From assembly GCF_003319175.1 (NCBI RefSeq), contig NZ_QOHK01000002.1:496001-560000 (forward strand): a DNA stretch of 64,000 nucleotides, given 5' to 3'. This document shows, piece after piece, positions 61,365 through 64,000 of the stretch (the stretch's first letter is position 1; every line of letters begins with the position of its first letter). The DNA is from Blastococcus sp. TF02-8 (lineage in GTDB: Bacteria > Actinomycetota > Actinomycetes > Mycobacteriales > Geodermatophilaceae). The notes under the pieces are model-generated. The model made no database searches and was not told the origin of the DNA. It saw only the letters and a list, made by a program, of their open reading frames with translations. Both the position numbers and the translations under genes were made by a program.

Positions 61365-62558
61365 GTGGCCAAGGCCAAGTTCGAGCGGACCAAGCCGCAC
61401 GTCAACATCGGCACCATCGGGCACATCGACCACGGGAAGACGACGCTGACCGCGGCGATCACCAAGGTCCTGCACGACAAGTACCCGGACCTCAACGAGG
61501 CGTCCGCCTTCGACTCGATCGACAAGGCGCCCGAGGAGAAGGCCCGTGGCATCACGATCTCGATCGCTCACGTCGAGTACCAGACCGAGTCGCGCCACTA
61601 CGCGCACGTCGACTGCCCGGGTCACGCCGACTACATCAAGAACATGATCACCGGTGCGGCGCAGATGGACGGCGCCATCCTGGTGGTCGCCGCCACCGAC
61701 GGCCCGATGCCGCAGACCAAGGAGCACGTGCTCCTGGCCCGCCAGGTCGGCGTCCCCTACATCGTCGTGGCGCTCAACAAGGCCGACATGGTCGACGACG
61801 AGGAGATCCTCGAGCTCGTCGAGCTGGAGGTCCGTGAGCTCCTCAGCGAGTACGAGTTCCCGGGCGACGACGTCCCCGTGGTCCGCGTCTCCGCGCTGAA
61901 GGCCCTCGAGGGCGACGCCGAGTGGGGCGACAAGCTCATGGAGCTGATGAACGCCGTCGACACCGCGATCCCGGAGCCGGAGCGCGAGATCGACAAGCCG
62001 TTCCTCATGCCCGTCGAGGACGTCTTCACCATCACCGGTCGTGGCACGGTCGTCACCGGTCGCGTCGAGCGTGGCATCGTCAAGGTCTCCGAGGAGATCG
62101 AGATCGTCGGTATCCGCGAGGGTTCGACGAAGACGACCGTCACCGGCGTCGAGATGTTCCGCAAGCTGCTCGACCAGGGTCAGGCCGGTGACAACGTCGG
62201 TCTGCTGCTGCGCGGCATCAAGCGCGAGGACGTGGAGCGCGGCCAGGTCGTCGTGAAGCCTGGCTCGATCACCCCGCACACGAACTTCGAGGGTTCGGTC
62301 TACATCCTCTCGAAGGACGAGGGTGGCCGTCACACGCCGTTCTTCAACAACTACCGTCCCCAGTTCTACTTCCGGACGACGGACGTCACCGGCGTGGTCA
62401 CGCTGCCCTCGGGCACCGAGATGGTCATGCCCGGCGACAACACCGAGATGACGGTGGAGCTCATCCAGCCCATCGCCATGGAGGAGGGCCTGCGGTTCGC
62501 CATCCGTGAGGGTGGCCGTACCGTCGGCGCCGGCCGCGTCACCAAGATCATCAAGTAA
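61365..62558 (+). CDS. tuf: Elongation factor Tu
   Basis: EF-Tu (397 aa) delivers aminoacyl-tRNA to the ribosome. GHIDHGKT (19-26), DCPGHADY and NKAD are the GTP motifs, and the C-terminus [14 protein letters not shown] is standard. The GTG at 61365 has AGGAGAGGAA upstream. A terminator follows, closing the str operon. Confidence 0.99.
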   Translation: MAKAKFERTKPHVNIGTIGHIDHGKTTLTAAITKVLHDKYPDLNEASAFDSIDKAPEEKARGITISIAHVEYQTESRHYAHVDCPGHADYIKNMITGAAQMDGAILVVAATDGPMPQTKEHVLLARQVGVPYIVVALNKADMVDDEEILELVELEVRELLSEYEFPGDDVPVVRVSALKALEGDAEWGDKLMELMNAVDTAIPEPEREIDKPFLMPVEDVFTITGRGTVVTGRVERGIVKVSEEIEIVGIREGSTKTTVTGVEMFRKLLDQGQAGDNVGLLLRGIKREDVERGQVVVKPGSITPHTNFEGSVYILSKDEGGRHTPFFNNYRPQFYFRTTDVTGVVTLPSGTEMVMPGDNTEMTVELIQPIAMEEGLRFAIREGGRTVGAGRVTKIIK

Positions 62559-62569
62559 CACCCCCTGAC

Positions 62570-62601
62570 GGGGCGGCGGCCGCACAGCCGGCCGCCGCCC
62601 C
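62570..62601 (+). terminator. Terminator after tuf
   Basis: GGGGCGGCGGC plus CG pairs with CG plus GCCGCCGCCCC over 13 bp around a 6-nt loop, 11 bp after the tuf stop. Confidence 0.8.
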
Positions 62602-62689
62602 CTCTCGGGACCGGGTCCAGCGACCCGGACCCAGGGTCAGCAGACCCACTCGAACTTTCACAACCGATCGGCAGGAGCAGAAGACAGCG

Positions 62690-62995
62690 ATGGCGGGACA
62701 GAAGATCCGCATCCGGCTGAAGGCCTATGACCACGAGGCGATCGACGCCTCGGCGCGGCGCATCGTGGAGACGGTCACCAAGACCGGAGCGCGTGTGGTC
62801 GGCCCGGTGCCTCTGCCGACGGAGAAGAACGTGTACGCGGTGATCCGCTCGCCGCACAAGTACAAGGACTCGTTCGAGCACTTCGAGATGCGCACGCACA
62901 AGCGGCTCATCGACATCCTCGACCCGACGCCGAAGACGGTGGACGCGCTCATGCGCATCGACCTGCCGGCCTCGGTCGACGTCAACATCCAGTAA
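62690..62995 (+). CDS. rpsJ: 30S ribosomal protein S10
   Basis: S10 (101 aa), also NusE, part of the 30S head and of antitermination complexes. [19 protein letters not shown] and [20 protein letters not shown] are diagnostic. The ATG at 62690 follows GGCAGGAGCAGAAG. It is the first gene of the S10 operon; rplC follows after 15 bp. Confidence 0.99.
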   Translation: MAGQKIRIRLKAYDHEAIDASARRIVETVTKTGARVVGPVPLPTEKNVYAVIRSPHKYKDSFEHFEMRTHKRLIDILDPTPKTVDALMRIDLPASVDVNIQ

Positions 62996-63010
62996 GGGCA
63001 GTCAGCAGAC

Positions 63011-63676
63011 ATGGCGAGCACATTTCGTGGTCTCCTCGGCGAGAAGCTGGGGATGACCCAGGTTTTCGACGAGAACAACCGCCTCGTGCCGGTGACCGTC
63101 GTCAAGGCGGGTCCGTGTGTGGTGACCCAGGTGCGCACCCCCGAGGTCGACGGCTACTCGGCCGTCCAGCTCGGGTTCGGTGAGATCGACCCGCGCAAGG
63201 TGAACAAGCCCGAGGGTGGGCACTTCACCAAGGCGGGCGTGACGCCGCGGCGCCACCTGGTGGAGCTGCGCACCAAGGACGCCGGCACCTACACGGTCGG
63301 CCAGGAGCTGACCGCCGACGTGTTCGACGGCGTGGCCAAGGTCGACGTCATCGGCACCAGCAAGGGCAAGGGCACCGCCGGTGTCATGAAGCGCCACGGC
63401 TTCAAGGGCCTGGGCGCCGGGCACGGCACCCACCGCAAGCACCGCGCGCCGGGCTCCATCGGTGGCGCGTCCACCCCGGGTCGCGTGTTCAAGGGCCTGC
63501 GCATGGCCGGTCGCATGGGTGCGGTCAAGACGACCACCCTTTCGCTGCACGTCCACAAGGTGGACGCCGAGCGCGGCCTCCTGCTGATCAAGGGCGCCAT
63601 CCCCGGCCCGAAGGGCGGCCTCGTGCTCGTCCGTTCGGCCGTCAAGGGCGGTCCCGTGGGGAGTGACAACAAGTGA
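63011..63676 (+). CDS. rplC: 50S ribosomal protein L3
   Basis: L3 (221 aa) is an early assembly protein near the peptidyl transferase centre. [20 protein letters not shown] and [18 protein letters not shown] are typical, with the long central extension reaching the ribosome core. The ATG at 63011 is 15 bp after rpsJ. The end overlaps the rplD GTG by 4 bp. Confidence 0.99.
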   Translation: MASTFRGLLGEKLGMTQVFDENNRLVPVTVVKAGPCVVTQVRTPEVDGYSAVQLGFGEIDPRKVNKPEGGHFTKAGVTPRRHLVELRTKDAGTYTVGQELTADVFDGVAKVDVIGTSKGKGTAGVMKRHGFKGLGAGHGTHRKHRAPGSIGGASTPGRVFKGLRMAGRMGAVKTTTLSLHVHKVDAERGLLLIKGAIPGPKGGLVLVRSAVKGGPVGSDNK

Positions 63677-64000
63677 CCTCAACCGAGTCGCGCACCGACC
63701 GCCAGGTCGACGTCCGCACCCCGGCGGGGGAGACCTCCGGCAGCGTCACGCTGCCCGGTGAGCTCTTCGACGCCAACGCGAACGTCTCCCTGATGCACCA
63801 GGTGGTCGTGGCCCAGCTGGCCGCCGCCCGTCAGGGCACGCACGCGACCAAGACGCGTGGCCAGGTCAGCGGTGGTGGCGCCAAGCCGTACCGCCAGAAG
63901 GGCACCGGCCGTGCTCGCCAGGGCTCGACCCGCGCGCCGCAGTTCGCCGGCGGTGGCGTGGTCCACGGCCCGCAGCCGCGGAACTACGAGCAGAAGACCC
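63673..64000 (+). CDS. rplD: 50S ribosomal protein L4 (3' end outside window)
   Basis: The GTG at 63673 overlaps the rplC stop as GTGA and opens a frame of 109 codons to the window end. [20 protein letters not shown] followed by [11 protein letters not shown] is the L4 loop that lines the peptide exit tunnel. The gene is cut by the window, so its C-terminal half is missing. It is the third gene of the S10 operon. Confidence 0.96.
   Translation, partial: MTSTESRTDRQVDVRTPAGETSGSVTLPGELFDANANVSLMHQVVVAQLAAARQGTHATKTRGQVSGGGAKPYRQKGTGRARQGSTRAPQFAGGGVVHGPQPRNYEQKT

Overview
This 64 kb window is chromosomal DNA of a high-GC actinomycete. Codon third positions are almost all G or C, and GTG and TTG starts are common. 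The F420-type luciferase-like oxidoreductase, the complete mce lipid-import operon, the fused KorA/KorB ferredoxin oxidoreductase and the rpmG-hadAB-aspC-trpT-secE-nusG gene order all fit Actinomycetes. The ensemble resembles Geodermatophilaceae or related families, but the genus is inferred and not proven. It is almost entirely core genome: no insertion sequence, prophage, integrase or CRISPR array is visible.

Layout. (1) 1-14905: the 3' part of the nuo operon (nuoC partial to nuoN), encoding proton-pumping NADH:quinone oxidoreductase, with most genes overlapping by 4 bp. A polyprenyl diphosphate synthase (probably for the menaquinone side chain) and a sorbosone-dehydrogenase-like lipoprotein follow in the same direction. 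(2) 17069-24067: a divergent FMN-binding/MocR pair, korAB (2-oxoacid:ferredoxin oxidoreductase) divergent from htpX, and yajQ. (3) 24182-28186: tRNA-Tyr, an orphan TadE/G-like protein, a cluster of DnaA-box-like sites, a small ORF containing a tandem repeat and followed by its own terminator, a membrane GAF-GGDEF-EAL protein, then tRNA-Thr and tRNA-Met. (4) 28291-36636: rpmG, two MaoC/HadAB-like dehydratases, an M1-like lipoprotein peptidase, aspC (convergent), tRNA-Trp, secE, nusG, rplK, rplA, an L10 leader with an attenuator-like hairpin, rplJ and rplL. (5) 36980-48645: an eleven-gene mce operon (ATPase, two YrbE permeases, MceA-F, two Mce-associated proteins) lying between rplL and rpoB. 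(6) 49023-64000: rpoB, rpoC, strong terminator and palindromes, a convergent LLM oxidoreductase, a long structured rpsL leader, the str operon (rpsL, rpsG, fusA, tuf) and the start of the S10 operon (rpsJ, rplC, rplD partial).

How the genes work together. The first block is respiratory: complex I plus quinone side-chain synthesis. The last two thirds hold the transcription and translation core (RNA polymerase, NusG, SecE, ribosomal proteins, EF-G, EF-Tu, four tRNAs) with its leader and terminator hairpins. The mce lipid importer sits inside the usual rplKAJL-rpoBC order and is separated from it by its own terminators and promoter regions. The least explained sequence is 24750-25230 (DnaA-box cluster plus repeat-containing small ORF). 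Other points worth attention are the EF-hand-like loop in MceD, the L33 protein lacking one zinc cysteine, and the leaders of rplJ and rpsL.
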